From Psychrobacillus psychrodurans (GTDB lineage: Bacteria; Bacillota; Bacilli; Bacillales_A; Planococcaceae), in assembly GCF_027563345.1 (NCBI RefSeq), contig NZ_JAMKBK010000003.1: a stretch of 64,000 nucleotides of DNA. The stretch is one strand, 5' to 3'. The notes below the pieces were generated by a model. The model ran no database searches, was not told the DNA's origin, and was given only the letters and a program-made list of their open reading frames with translations. Positions within the stretch are counted from its first letter, which is position 1. Every line of letters begins with the position of its first letter. Shown piece after piece: positions 35,743-44,483 of the stretch. The position numbers were made by a program, and so were the translations under genes.

Positions 35743-35877
35743 AGGCTATAATAAAAAATTTACGGGCTTTTTTGATTGAATTAAGGGCTATATTTGAAAT
35801 CTTATGGGCTTTCATCTCGTTATTATTCCTGGATTGATTGTTTATGGGCTATTTCCATAACTTTATAGGCTATCGCG
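35743..35877. repeat. 21-bp-pitch array of TTATrGGCTAT (6 copies)
   Basis: A second, different motif with the same pitch. The (G/A)GGCT core begins at 35743, 35764, 35785, 35806, 35846 and 35867: three 21-bp steps, one 40-bp step holding a degenerate copy (TTATTCCTGG), then 21 bp. Flanking bases are also conserved (for example TTTATGGGCTAT, ATTAAGGGCTAT, TTTATAGGCTAT) and the rest is variable. It lies between the rsiX terminator and the FMN riboswitch. Confidence 0.85.
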
Positions 35878-35886
35878 TACCCAGAT

Positions 35887-35928
35887 ACAAAAAAACTGCC
35901 AAGCTTTAGTTGATAAGCATTGGCAGTT
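35887..35928 (-). terminator. Terminator of sigX-rsiX
   Basis: Minus-strand stem AACTGCCAA(T)GCTT/AAGCTTGGCAGTT with TTTTTTT, nine bases after the rsiX stop. Confidence 0.9.
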
Positions 35929-35936
35929 GACGTTAT

Positions 35937-37181
35937 TTAGTTGGTACGCAAAGTAAAACCATTCGGTCCGATTGGAACAGGAAGTGAGCTGCTTAAATTA
36001 ATTCCATCCCAACTTTCTTGTACAACATTTTCTAATTGGATGGATTGATTAAAGCTTGCGGCAGTTAGGGAAAAAGCTTCTAATAATCGAGATGCCTCAC
36101 TCACATCTAAATATTCCAGGTTTAAAGGTTTATCGAAGCGTATTACTAAACCTTTATCCTCTCTTACTGTGTAGGTCACATTATTTGGTATAACAGAAGT
36201 GTATATATCATTTCCAGGATCTCTCATATCCATCAATGCTTCCGATAATGTAGCGAATGTTTTATTAAAATTTGGTGCTAAATATGTCTCTCCATTAGAA
36301 CCATTATATGCAAAGTAATTTACCTTTTTCTCTGTACCTTTTAGGTCCACTGGTTCATCTAGCGTACCGACTTGATCCCAGTCAATCGGCGAACCATCTT
36401 CATTGACCCTTACAAAGGAATCAAAATCAGTGAAAATTTCATTGATAGAAGCTAGATAAGGCGCCATTGCTCCAGGGGCAGCATCATAACCATGATCTAC
36501 TGGTAAGTAGTGCTTTAACATTTTACCTTCTGTCAAAAAGTAACCTTTGTAAGGATGGTATTCTTGGAATCCAAGGGAAATCTCATCAATCCCAAATGCG
36601 TATCTTTCATATAACTCCAAGCTATTTGGTGTCTTATTTGGAAAATCCATATCTATTTGTTCTTTAGGAATTACAATCGTTATTGGAATAGAGAGAGCAT
36701 TTTCTAATAAAGAAAAATGAAATACTGTTCCTCCATTTAAATCGTTCTTGTAAACAGAAGTAAATAGACTGTCGAAAGGAACTAATTCATACGAAGATAC
36801 TATTTTTCCAGACATAGTCGACATATCGCTAGACTTGTCTTCTTCAGTAGCCATTGATGCTTCTTCTGGTACGTCCATCGTTCTCATATGATCTTTTTCC
36901 ATTGATGACTCTTGGGCTTTATCAGCTGTGGAACTCTCATTCTTATTTATAAAGGAAGAGACGAGAACTGTTAATATAAGGACAGAAGCTACGGAAATGA
37001 TAAAAGGTAGCCATTTGTTCATTGAAACCTCTAGTCGATTACGTTTCTCAGGCCTCTCCTGAATTTCTATTTTGGATTTTACCAGTTTATACATTTCATC
37101 TTTCGAGCGTTTATCTGTAAACTTCGGCATGTTATTTAATAGCTCATCTAATACACGATCTTCTGTCTTTTTCTCACTCAT
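35937..37181 (-). CDS. rsiX: Anti-sigma-X factor RsiX
   Basis: 414 residues from the chosen ATG: an N-terminal cytoplasmic segment of about 58 residues that should hold SigX, one membrane helix (around IISVASVLILTVLVSSF), a serine/aspartate-rich linker and a large extracytoplasmic domain. The start ATG overlaps the sigX stop (ATGAGTGA), typical of sigma/anti-sigma pairs. Somewhat longer than B. subtilis RsiX (about 370). The inducing signal is not evident. Confidence 0.87.
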   Translation of the reverse strand: MSEKKTEDRVLDELLNNMPKFTDKRSKDEMYKLVKSKIEIQERPEKRNRLEVSMNKWLPFIISVASVLILTVLVSSFINKNESSTADKAQESSMEKDHMRTMDVPEEASMATEEDKSSDMSTMSGKIVSSYELVPFDSLFTSVYKNDLNGGTVFHFSLLENALSIPITIVIPKEQIDMDFPNKTPNSLELYERYAFGIDEISLGFQEYHPYKGYFLTEGKMLKHYLPVDHGYDAAPGAMAPYLASINEIFTDFDSFVRVNEDGSPIDWDQVGTLDEPVDLKGTEKKVNYFAYNGSNGETYLAPNFNKTFATLSEALMDMRDPGNDIYTSVIPNNVTYTVREDKGLVIRFDKPLNLEYLDVSEASRLLEAFSLTAASFNQSIQLENVVQESWDGINLSSSLPVPIGPNGFTLRTN

Positions 37182-37710
37182 GATGAACATCTGCCTCCTT
37201 TTGCTTATCAGATAATCGTTCACGAAGTGCTTTTATTGCACGATGTTGCGTTGTCTTCACTTTCCCTTCCGACCAATTTAGAATTTCCGATGTTTCCGCA
37301 ATCGAAAGTTCCTGGAAATATCGCATAATAATAACCATTTTCTGATCTCCCGTACAATCATCCAATGCAATTAATAATGTTCTCATCTCATCATTAAGCT
37401 GTACTAAATCTTCCGGTAACATTTCGGAAGATGCAAGTTGCATCTTTTCCCAGTCAAATGAGTCAAATAACCTCTTTTTTCTGACGGTTTGTTTTCTAAA
37501 ATGGTCAATTGCAATATTTTTGGCTATTGAAAATAGCCATGTCTTTTCTGAGCTTTTTCCCTCAAAGCTGCTATAAGCTTTAAGCACTCGTACATATACT
37601 TCTTGAACCAAGTCTTCTGCAGTTTGTCTATTTTTCACCAAATATATGAGAAACTGAAAAACGTCTTGATGATAGGTATCATACAAGCGGTGGAAAACGG
37701 AGTCATTCAT
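37174..37710 (-). CDS. sigX: ECF RNA polymerase sigma factor SigX
   Basis: 178-residue extracytoplasmic-function sigma factor: region 2 (LIYLVKNRQTAEDLVQEVYV and TWLFSIAKNIAIDHFRK) and region 4 (MVIIMRYFQELSIAETSEIL). In B. subtilis SigX adjusts cell-surface charge and antimicrobial peptide resistance. The order resE-sigX-rsiX is that of B. subtilis. The ATG is preceded by GGGGGG at short spacing. An autoregulatory ECF promoter lies just upstream. Confidence 0.93.
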   Translation of the reverse strand: MNDSVFHRLYDTYHQDVFQFLIYLVKNRQTAEDLVQEVYVRVLKAYSSFEGKSSEKTWLFSIAKNIAIDHFRKQTVRKKRLFDSFDWEKMQLASSEMLPEDLVQLNDEMRTLLIALDDCTGDQKMVIIMRYFQELSIAETSEILNWSEGKVKTTQHRAIKALRERLSDKQKEADVHHE

Positions 37711-37734
37711 AGGCTCCCCCCGTTCTTTCAATTA

Positions 37735-37760
37735 GTCGTTTCAAGTACAAATTTGTTACA
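37735..37760 (-). promoter_or_regulatory. Candidate SigX-type autoregulatory promoter
   Basis: On the minus strand TGTAAC (37755-37760), a 16-nt spacer, and CGAC (37735-37738), which is the ECF SigX/SigW-class consensus. The -10 is 25 bp upstream of the sigX ATG, giving a short leader that holds the ribosome-binding site. Confidence 0.75.
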
Positions 37761-38024
37761 CGCCTTTTATCCCACATTAATAGACAATACGACTCCCAAT
37801 TAGAAGATAAGATGGGAGAATAACTGCCTATATAAGCGCAACGTAGAACATAGTTTAAAACGCTACGACAGATGGGTCTGTCTCTGTTACACGGTTCCTG
37901 CGAGACACGGACCATCAGGATGCTGTTTACTCAGGTATTGCGGTCCGAATCAAGACACAGCGATATATAAAAGAGTCCATTTTCACTCCTCGGGATGTGA
38001 AGGTAATCTTCACAGTTTGTAGTT
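37761..38024. other. GC-richer gap between resE and sigX
   Basis: About 260 bp with no gene. It contains possible stems (CGGACC/GGTCCG around 37909-37950, GACAGA/TCTGTC at about 37867-37882, GTGAAG/CTTCAC near 37997-38012) and no T-tract terminator after resE. A structured leader or mobile remnant is possible; nothing is assigned. Confidence 0.4.
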
Positions 38025-39803
38025 TCACTTTATTGGCAAGTTAATAATAAAGGATGTACCTACTCCAATTTCACTTTCTGCAGTTAGCACACCATCATGT
38101 CTTTCCACAATGTTTTTCGCAATTGCCAATCCTAAACCAGTGCCACTTTTCCCTCTAGTTCTGGCCTTATCAGCTTTATAAAAACGTTCGAATACATACG
38201 GAAGATCTTCTTTTGGAATGCCATATCCAGTGTCAATTACCTTTATAACAAATTGTGTATCTGACTTACTTAATTGGACGGTGACAGAACCATTCTCTTT
38301 TGTATGCCTAAGGGCATTATCGATTAAATTGGTTAACACTTGTTCCATACGATCTTCATCAATTTCCATCGATAAATTTTCATTTATATTATGTTTAAAA
38401 GAAAGTCTAATATTATTTTCTTTGGCAACTTGATCAAATTTTTGTGTTATTCGTTCAATTGTCGGGACAACAGAAACCTTTTCTTTATATATACTTAGAT
38501 AACCTGACTCTAGGCGGGCTAAATCTAACAATTCGGTTACTAGTCTACCCATTCGCTTAGACTCATCGTATATAATACGGATCATTTCATTCTTATCCTC
38601 TTCGGTTGTAACGACATTATCTATTATTGCTTCTGAATAGCCTTGCAACATCGAAATAGGCGTTCTAAGCTCGTGCGAAACATTTGCGATAAAGTCTGAC
38701 CTCATTTTATCTAAACGATGCTGTTCAGTCATATCACGAAGTACTATTACTGCACCACGCACAACATTACCACTAGTGTATAAAAGACTAATAGATGCAG
38801 CAAAATAGGAGCCTTTAATCTCTAATTTTTCGTCAAACTCCTCTTGAACATCAAAGACGTACTCTAAAAGATGATGAAGTTCAGCAGGTAGCTTAGAATC
38901 ATCTAACGTCTCTGCATTTGCATACCATTTGTTGAGAAGGATATCTGCCTGTGGGTTACTAACTTGAACTTCAAATTTAGTATCAAATGTAATAACCGCA
39001 TCCGTCATGGATGTTAGTATACTCGCCAGTTGTTCCTTTTCTTGGTTAATCACTTCTACATGATGTTTCAATTGTTTCCCCATTTGGTTAAAAGCGATTC
39101 CTAGTTCTCCAATTTCATCCTTTTGCAGATACGGAACTTTTGTTTCAAAGTTACCTTTAGCTAATTGAATCGCCGCTTCCCTCATAGACCTAAGTGGTAA
39201 AGTAATACGAGAGGTTAAGAAAAAAGTAAACATAGTAGTTAAAAGTAACGCAATAAACCCAGATAAGAAAACAATTTTCGTAGTACTATTTGTCGTCTTA
39301 CTAACAACTTCCAAACTTTGATAAATAAATACAGCACCATGAATGTTTTTATTGGATTCTAAAGGGGCAGCTAAAATAATATAATCTTCCATCCGATCCT
39401 CACTATTCATAGCGGGCATTAGCATTTTCTTCACAATTGGCTCATCTGAAGTGTATATTTTAGATAATTCCTTATTATCCAATATTTTTTTCTGTACTAC
39501 ATCCTTGTTAAGCCCTTCATGGACTGATAAAAAAACGGATTCTGCATTGCGTACAATTAAAGTATTAGTTTCTGTACCTAAAATATCTTGTATAATTTTA
39601 AACGAATCTTCTACATTGTCATGCTGCTCAACAATTTTACCGATAGTAACTGCCTCTTTACGGAGTGACTCCTCCGCCTGCTCTGTATGAAAATCACCTA
39701 GAAATTCAAGTAATAAAACGGTTACAATAAATAACACAAATAAGACGAGAAGCAGTATGGTTCCCCATAGCTTCCCGACAACACTATTCCAAATTCTATT
39801 CAT
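38025..39803 (-). CDS. resE: Sensor histidine kinase ResE
   Basis: Membrane sensor kinase for oxygen limitation and nitric oxide. 592 residues: two membrane helices flanking an extracytoplasmic domain (about 35-170), HAMP (RITLPLRSMREAAIQLAKGN), PAS (about 255-360), the H-box FIANVSHELRTPISML, the N-box NLIDNALRHT, and G boxes DTGYGIPKED and GKSGTGLGLAIAKNIVE. Its ATG overlaps resD by eight bases (ATGAATAG). Confidence 0.96.
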   Translation of the reverse strand: MNRIWNSVVGKLWGTILLLVLFVLFIVTVLLLEFLGDFHTEQAEESLRKEAVTIGKIVEQHDNVEDSFKIIQDILGTETNTLIVRNAESVFLSVHEGLNKDVVQKKILDNKELSKIYTSDEPIVKKMLMPAMNSEDRMEDYIILAAPLESNKNIHGAVFIYQSLEVVSKTTNSTTKIVFLSGFIALLLTTMFTFFLTSRITLPLRSMREAAIQLAKGNFETKVPYLQKDEIGELGIAFNQMGKQLKHHVEVINQEKEQLASILTSMTDAVITFDTKFEVQVSNPQADILLNKWYANAETLDDSKLPAELHHLLEYVFDVQEEFDEKLEIKGSYFAASISLLYTSGNVVRGAVIVLRDMTEQHRLDKMRSDFIANVSHELRTPISMLQGYSEAIIDNVVTTEEDKNEMIRIIYDESKRMGRLVTELLDLARLESGYLSIYKEKVSVVPTIERITQKFDQVAKENNIRLSFKHNINENLSMEIDEDRMEQVLTNLIDNALRHTKENGSVTVQLSKSDTQFVIKVIDTGYGIPKEDLPYVFERFYKADKARTRGKSGTGLGLAIAKNIVERHDGVLTAESEIGVGTSFIINLPIK

Positions 39804-40512
39804 TTATGACCTCGAATTTATATCCGACACCCCATACAGTCACAATCATTTTAGCAGACTTTTCGGAAACTCTATTTAACTTTTCACGTAACCGTTTTAC
39901 ATGAGTATCAACTGTTCTCAAATCCCCAAAGAAATCATAATGCCAAACTTCTTTTAGTAACTGCTCACGATCAAATACTTTATCTGGTGCTTTCGCTAAG
40001 AAATATAGTAGTTCATATTCTTTAGGAGTTAAACCTACTTCTACCCCATCCGCAGTAACTCTATGCGCATCATGATCTATCGTTAGATGCGGAAAGACTA
40101 CTATTTCTTTTGAAATAGATGTTCCTTGAGAAGGTGCAAAAGCAGTAGAGCGTTTCAAGAGAGCTTTTACACGTAATACTACTTCTCTTGGGCTAAACGG
40201 CTTTACAATATAATCGTCAGCTCCAAGTTCAAAACCTTCCACACGGTTTGCTTCTTCACCTTTAGCTGTCAATAATATGATAGGTGTTTCTTTATGCATA
40301 CGTAGCTCTGTCATCACTTCTATGCCATCTTTTTCAGGCATCATTATATCTAATAGGATGCAATTATACTCAAATTCTAATGCAAGCTGTAATGCGACTT
40401 CCCCATTTTCAGCTTCTTCTACTTCATATCCTTCTCGTTCTAAATACATTTTTAAAAGACGACGAATGCGTTCTTCATCCTCAACTACTAGAAGTTTAAT
40501 TGTTTCAGACAT
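39796..40512 (-). CDS. resD: Response regulator ResD
   Basis: OmpR/PhoB-family regulator of anaerobic respiration and cytochrome genes. About 238 residues: receiver domain with phospho-acceptor aspartate in LLDIMMPEKDG, the conserved lysine in DDYIVKPFSPREV, and a winged-helix output domain (GLTPKEYELLYFLAK, DLRTVDTHVKRLREKL). The ATG at 40510-40512 is 12 bases after GAAAGG. Very similar to B. subtilis ResD. Between it and resC is a repeat-rich 470-bp spacer. Confidence 0.96.
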   Translation of the reverse strand: MSETIKLLVVEDEERIRRLLKMYLEREGYEVEEAENGEVALQLALEFEYNCILLDIMMPEKDGIEVMTELRMHKETPIILLTAKGEEANRVEGFELGADDYIVKPFSPREVVLRVKALLKRSTAFAPSQGTSISKEIVVFPHLTIDHDAHRVTADGVEVGLTPKEYELLYFLAKAPDKVFDREQLLKEVWHYDFFGDLRTVDTHVKRLREKLNRVSEKSAKMIVTVWGVGYKFEVINE

Positions 40513-40647
40513 AGTTTTATCAAACCTTTCTATCAACATCTACTTTATATTGTACAATTACTGTATCCAAAATGAAAGAAAAGCTCTTCCTCCCGTTAAG
40601 TAAAGAGTAAAGAGCTTTCTAACTGTGCACTAGTTCTATCTTTTATT

Positions 40648-40794
40648 CTAGATCCATCGCCTAGCTCCTCGAGTCGCTTCAGGATTTCAGGGTCGCACGA
40701 TGCGGGTCAGTCAGTCGTTGTGACACGATGTCACGACCTTAGACTGACTCCCCCTCTGCAAAGGACTCCTTTACGTGAAATCCTTTCAGCTCTT
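40648..40794. repeat. Dispersed intergenic repeat with internal palindrome
   Basis: A GC-richer block beginning CTAGATCCATCGCCTAGCTC and including GGGTCGCACGATGCGGGTC and the palindrome GTCGTTGTGACacgatGTCACGAC. From memory, sequence of this type recurs between genes in many Bacillaceae genomes. No open frame has a ribosome-binding site. It runs straight into a 35-bp tandem repeat. Confidence 0.6.
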
Positions 40795-40963
40795 GCTCCT
40801 GCGCAAAGCTCGTCGCAGAAGTTCGTTTTGCTCCTGCGCAAAGCTCGTCGCAGAAGTTCGTTTTGCTCCTGCGCAAAGCTCGTCGCAGAAGTTCGTTTTG
40901 CTCCTGCGCAAAGCTCGTCGCAGAAGTTCGTTTTGCTCATGCGCAAAGCTCGTCGCAGAAGAA
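40795..40963. repeat. 35-bp tandem repeat, 4 complete copies plus a partial
   Basis: Units start at 40795, 40830, 40865 and 40900 and are identical; a fifth, beginning at 40935, has one substitution and ends after about 29 bp. Each unit contains CTGCG...CGCAG, which can form a small hairpin. The repeat has open frames in several directions because 35 is not a multiple of three and it lacks stops; none has a ribosome-binding site. Confidence 0.95.
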
Positions 40964-40986
40964 CGGTGTCGGCGCATACACTTTTG

Positions 40987-42171
40987 TTATGCGTAAGAAT
41001 GTAATCCCGCTAAAATTAGATTTACTGCAATCAAGTTGAACATAATTATGATGAAACCAATTAGAGCAATCCAAGCCGATTTCTTACCTTCCCAGCCTTT
41101 TGATAAACGAAGGTGTAAGAACACTGCATAGAATAAGAACGTGATAAGTGCCCATACTTCTTTTGGATCCCAGCCCCAGAAACGTGACCATGCTTCATGC
41201 GCCCATATCATGGCGAATATTAATGCTCCAAGTGTAAACACAGGGAAACCGATTAATACTGAACGATACCCGATTTCATCCATCAATTGAGAATTAGACT
41301 TTTTCGTAAGTGGTTGTAAAACAGTAGAAATACGTTTACGTAATATTAAACGAAGTAAAACATAAATTACTGTACCAAATAAAACAGACCAAACAACTGT
41401 AGTTAATTTTTTTGCATTTACTAGCGGTGGCATTTCCACAAGTGGTTCAAATGCTCCATCTGTAATTGCTTCTGATTCATTCATACCAAATAGGGCTGGC
41501 ATTGTGTATACAATTGTATGTTGTGTTTCATCTTTACTTATATAGTTGTATTCTGCATTATAATTCACTAAATAAAACGATAGCGAAGCAACAACAAAAC
41601 CTACAACAAGGACTAAAACGTACATAACTGCCTCAATCCAAAAACGTTCCTTGGATCTCTTTGTCAAGTCAATATTTTTCAACAAATAAATAAATCCTGC
41701 TACAGCACTAATCGCTAAAATTGCCTCACCCATTGCTGCAGTAATTACATGAATGGTTAGCCAGTAACTTTTTAATGCAGGTATTAGCGGAGTAATTTCT
41801 TTTGGGAACATACTTGCATATGCAATGATTAGTAAAGCTATTGGTAATGCAAACAATCCAAGAGCAGGAGCTTTATATATAAAGTAAATAAGAATAAATG
41901 CTCCTACAATCATCATTCCAAATGCAGCAGTAAACTCAAATAGGTTACTTACAGGCGCATGTCCAGCAGCAATCCATCTAGTAATAAAATAGCCGAGATT
42001 AGCAATAAATCCTATAATAGTAACGGTAATCGCTAATTTGCCCCATCTATCAAAGGACTTGGTGCTTTCAGCATTTGAAGATTTCACTGCTCCTCCAAAT
42101 AAAAATGTAGCAACTAAATATGCTACAAAAGCTATAAATAATAAGGTACTACTTAGAGATGCCATATCCAT
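40987..42171 (-). CDS. resC: Cytochrome c biogenesis protein ResC (CcsA/CcsB-type haem handler)
   Basis: Polytopic membrane protein that with ResB transports and attaches haem to apocytochrome c (System II). 394 residues, about eight helices; the haem-handling tryptophan-rich WWD motif is AHEAWSRFWGWDPKEVWAL near residue 315. ATG nine bases after AAGGAG. It starts four bases after the resB stop in the resABC operon. Confidence 0.95.
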   Translation of the reverse strand: MDMASLSSTLLFIAFVAYLVATFLFGGAVKSSNAESTKSFDRWGKLAITVTIIGFIANLGYFITRWIAAGHAPVSNLFEFTAAFGMMIVGAFILIYFIYKAPALGLFALPIALLIIAYASMFPKEITPLIPALKSYWLTIHVITAAMGEAILAISAVAGFIYLLKNIDLTKRSKERFWIEAVMYVLVLVVGFVVASLSFYLVNYNAEYNYISKDETQHTIVYTMPALFGMNESEAITDGAFEPLVEMPPLVNAKKLTTVVWSVLFGTVIYVLLRLILRKRISTVLQPLTKKSNSQLMDEIGYRSVLIGFPVFTLGALIFAMIWAHEAWSRFWGWDPKEVWALITFLFYAVFLHLRLSKGWEGKKSAWIALIGFIIIMFNLIAVNLILAGLHSYA

Positions 42172-42175
42172 TTTG

Positions 42176-43834
42176 TTAAACTCCTTCTTCTTTATCCACT
42201 TTTTCTTCTAAAGAATCTATATCCTGCTGATCTAGATATTTTGGAAGATGAGCTACTTCTGTAACCTTGTCCAAATCTCTCTTAACACTTAACCAATTTT
42301 TGTTTGTATGTGCAGCAACAACCGTCTGTCCATCTTCTGATAATTGAATCCAAATTCGACGATGGTTCCAGTAAGAGCCTTGAGCTACACCTATCATAAA
42401 TATAAGACCACCTAACGCAAGAAGTGGAAGTGTTAAATCTTTACGAACTGTTAAACCAGATACATCTCTCGTTTCCACGCTTTGGAAAGCAATTTTATGT
42501 TGGTTTACCCCTAGAGGTTCTACAGTTTCTTTAATCATGACAAAGCTAGTTTCACCTTTAGGGAATTCAGGACTATACATTTTTATCAAAAAGGCAGGAT
42601 TGTTTGGAAGTGGTGATTGAGATTGCGGAACCCCTTCTTCAAATCCAGTAAAATCAGCGTAATAATCCATAACCTCGACCTTATATCCCTCATCTAATTC
42701 ATAAAAAGGTTGAGGATCTGCTAAATCAATTGTAAACTCTCCAAATGATTGCTGTGTCTCTTTATCCTGTAATTGGAATGTCATTGTTGCTAATTCATCC
42801 AAGCGGAAGTCCATTTGGAACACTGAGAAATTATCAAATTTAATTGGCTTATTTACTTGAATAGAAGCTTCCTTTTCAAATTTCAAGTCTTCTGTATGTC
42901 CTGCTACAGAATCTTCTGGTCCTTTATATAAGGAAACGTCTGTTTGATAGTTCTTTGCAATCGTACCTACTCGATCAATAGCATCACCGTATACTTCTTT
43001 AGATTCTTCTTTCGAGTATGTCTCATAGATGAATTCTTTACTTTCTAAGAAATAACCGTCTGTTTCAGGTACATAAAGCGTTTCACCTTCACGTAACCAC
43101 ATCGTTTCATCTACATAAAAACCAGGAAGGGCACGAAGCATTACACCAAAAAGGAAAATAATTAGTCCTAAATGGTTGACGTACGGACCCCAACGTGAAA
43201 AACGTCCTCGTTCTGCTAAAATCGCATTACCTTCACGTTTTATATTGTATTTTAGCTCTTTAAGCTTTTCTTCCGTTTTCAGTAATGACTCCTCAGTAAC
43301 ATCCGATTTACCCATGCCAAAAATACGTTGTCTCTTCAAGAAACTTAAATGTCTCTTCGTCTTTTGTTTTTTCAAAGATTTATAAAGAGGTATGACTCTA
43401 TCTAAACTTGCTATTACTAGTGAAATACCAAGCATACCAACTAATACCTGAAACCACCATGAGCTGTATAAGTCCGATAACCCAAGCTTATAATACAGGG
43501 TTCCAAACCCACCATACACTCTCTGATAATATGCAGCAATATCAGTTTCATTTGTTGCAGGCACATAAAATACTTGTGGAAGTATAGTTCCAATTGCAGC
43601 TGCAATTAGAATCGCTACGATTATCCACATACCTACTTTTACACTGGAAAAGAAATTCCATACTTTATCAATTATCGTCTTATTATACGTTTGAGACCGT
43701 CTTGCAGATCCTTCATAGCGCATATCTACAATTTTTTTCTCTTTTGTCTCTTCAGTTAATGGACGACCACAGCTCTCACATAACTCTGTACCAGCTGGAT
43801 TAACGTTTCCACATGCACAAACTATCTTGTCCAT
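42176..43834 (-). CDS. resB: Cytochrome c biogenesis protein ResB (Ccs1)
   Basis: Partner of ResC in System II cytochrome c maturation. 552 residues from the chosen ATG: an N-terminal zinc-ribbon-like CACG...CESCG, then MRYEGSARRSQTYNKTIIDK, three membrane helices in the first half, a large extracytoplasmic domain and a C-terminal helix. The ATG at 43832-43834 follows AAGGAG; a 16-codon extension overlaps resA and lacks a site. Confidence 0.94.
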   Translation of the reverse strand: MDKIVCACGNVNPAGTELCESCGRPLTEETKEKKIVDMRYEGSARRSQTYNKTIIDKVWNFFSSVKVGMWIIVAILIAAAIGTILPQVFYVPATNETDIAAYYQRVYGGFGTLYYKLGLSDLYSSWWFQVLVGMLGISLVIASLDRVIPLYKSLKKQKTKRHLSFLKRQRIFGMGKSDVTEESLLKTEEKLKELKYNIKREGNAILAERGRFSRWGPYVNHLGLIIFLFGVMLRALPGFYVDETMWLREGETLYVPETDGYFLESKEFIYETYSKEESKEVYGDAIDRVGTIAKNYQTDVSLYKGPEDSVAGHTEDLKFEKEASIQVNKPIKFDNFSVFQMDFRLDELATMTFQLQDKETQQSFGEFTIDLADPQPFYELDEGYKVEVMDYYADFTGFEEGVPQSQSPLPNNPAFLIKMYSPEFPKGETSFVMIKETVEPLGVNQHKIAFQSVETRDVSGLTVRKDLTLPLLALGGLIFMIGVAQGSYWNHRRIWIQLSEDGQTVVAAHTNKNWLSVKRDLDKVTEVAHLPKYLDQQDIDSLEEKVDKEEGV

Positions 43835-43847
43835 TTTTAAGACTCCT

Positions 43848-44384
43848 TCATGAAGGTTTAATTTGATCCATAAAATTCGCAATATCTTCTTCGGTCATTT
43901 CGCCTTTAATAATTTTCTCAATCTTACCTTCTGGATTGATCAAAAAAGTAGTTGGCAGCGGATCAATATTATACGATTCCATTACACTTTTATTACGATC
44001 AATTGCTATAGGAAAAGTTAAACCATATCGATTTGAAAAACTATTTACCTTAAGGTCAGATTCACCAATATTAATAGCCAGTGTTTGGACACCCTTATTA
44101 GCATATTCACCGTATTGGTTGTCCATGGCCGGCATTTCTTTTGCACAAGGCTTACACCATGTACCCCAGAAGTTCAGAAACACACCTTGCCCTTTATAAT
44201 CAGACAAACGCCTTTCAGTTCCATCCATATCTACTAATACGAAATCTGGAGCTTTATCGCCTACTTGTAATACAGCATTTTTCTCTTTATTTAAGTTGGA
44301 GTAAACTGTAAAAACTATAGCTACGACGAGTACTGCTAATATAGCTGTTCTCATATAAAAACGTCGTTTCTTAGACTGTGCCAA
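43848..44384 (-). CDS. resA: Thiol-disulfide oxidoreductase ResA
   Basis: Membrane-anchored thioredoxin-like protein that reduces the haem-binding cysteines of apocytochrome c outside the membrane. About 178 residues: N-terminal anchor (around residues 11-29), thioredoxin fold, active site FWGTWCKPCAKEMP (CxxC). The start is a TTG eight bases after GGAGG; the frame extends seven codons upstream but those overlap the site. Confidence 0.95.
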   Translation of the reverse strand: MAQSKKRRFYMRTAILAVLVVAIVFTVYSNLNKEKNAVLQVGDKAPDFVLVDMDGTERRLSDYKGQGVFLNFWGTWCKPCAKEMPAMDNQYGEYANKGVQTLAINIGESDLKVNSFSNRYGLTFPIAIDRNKSVMESYNIDPLPTTFLINPEGKIEKIIKGEMTEEDIANFMDQIKPS

Positions 44385-44440
44385 TTTGCTAACCTCCATT
44401 TCCAAGCATAATCATGAATTATTATAACAAAATTTACAAA

Positions 44441-44467
44441 TTAAAAGAGCCTTACTTATGAAGGCTT
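44441..44467 (-). terminator. Terminator of rluB
   Basis: Minus-strand arms AGCCTT/AAGGCT with a 7-nt loop and CTTTTAATTT, 17 bp after the rluB stop. A modest stem, so partial readthrough into resA is possible. Confidence 0.6.
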
Positions 44468-44483
44468 TGTGAACACATAGGTT

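Noticed and set aside
37858..37895. A second ECF-type promoter reading TGTAAC-N18-CGTA on the minus strand
   Set aside because: The spacer is two bases too long and the -10 does not fit SigX; the match at 37735-37760 is better in sequence, spacing and position.
40720..41004. Several overlapping 60-95-codon frames on both strands near the 35-bp repeat
   Set aside because: They are generated by the stop-free tandem repeat and translate to arginine/serine- or leucine-rich repeats without start signals.
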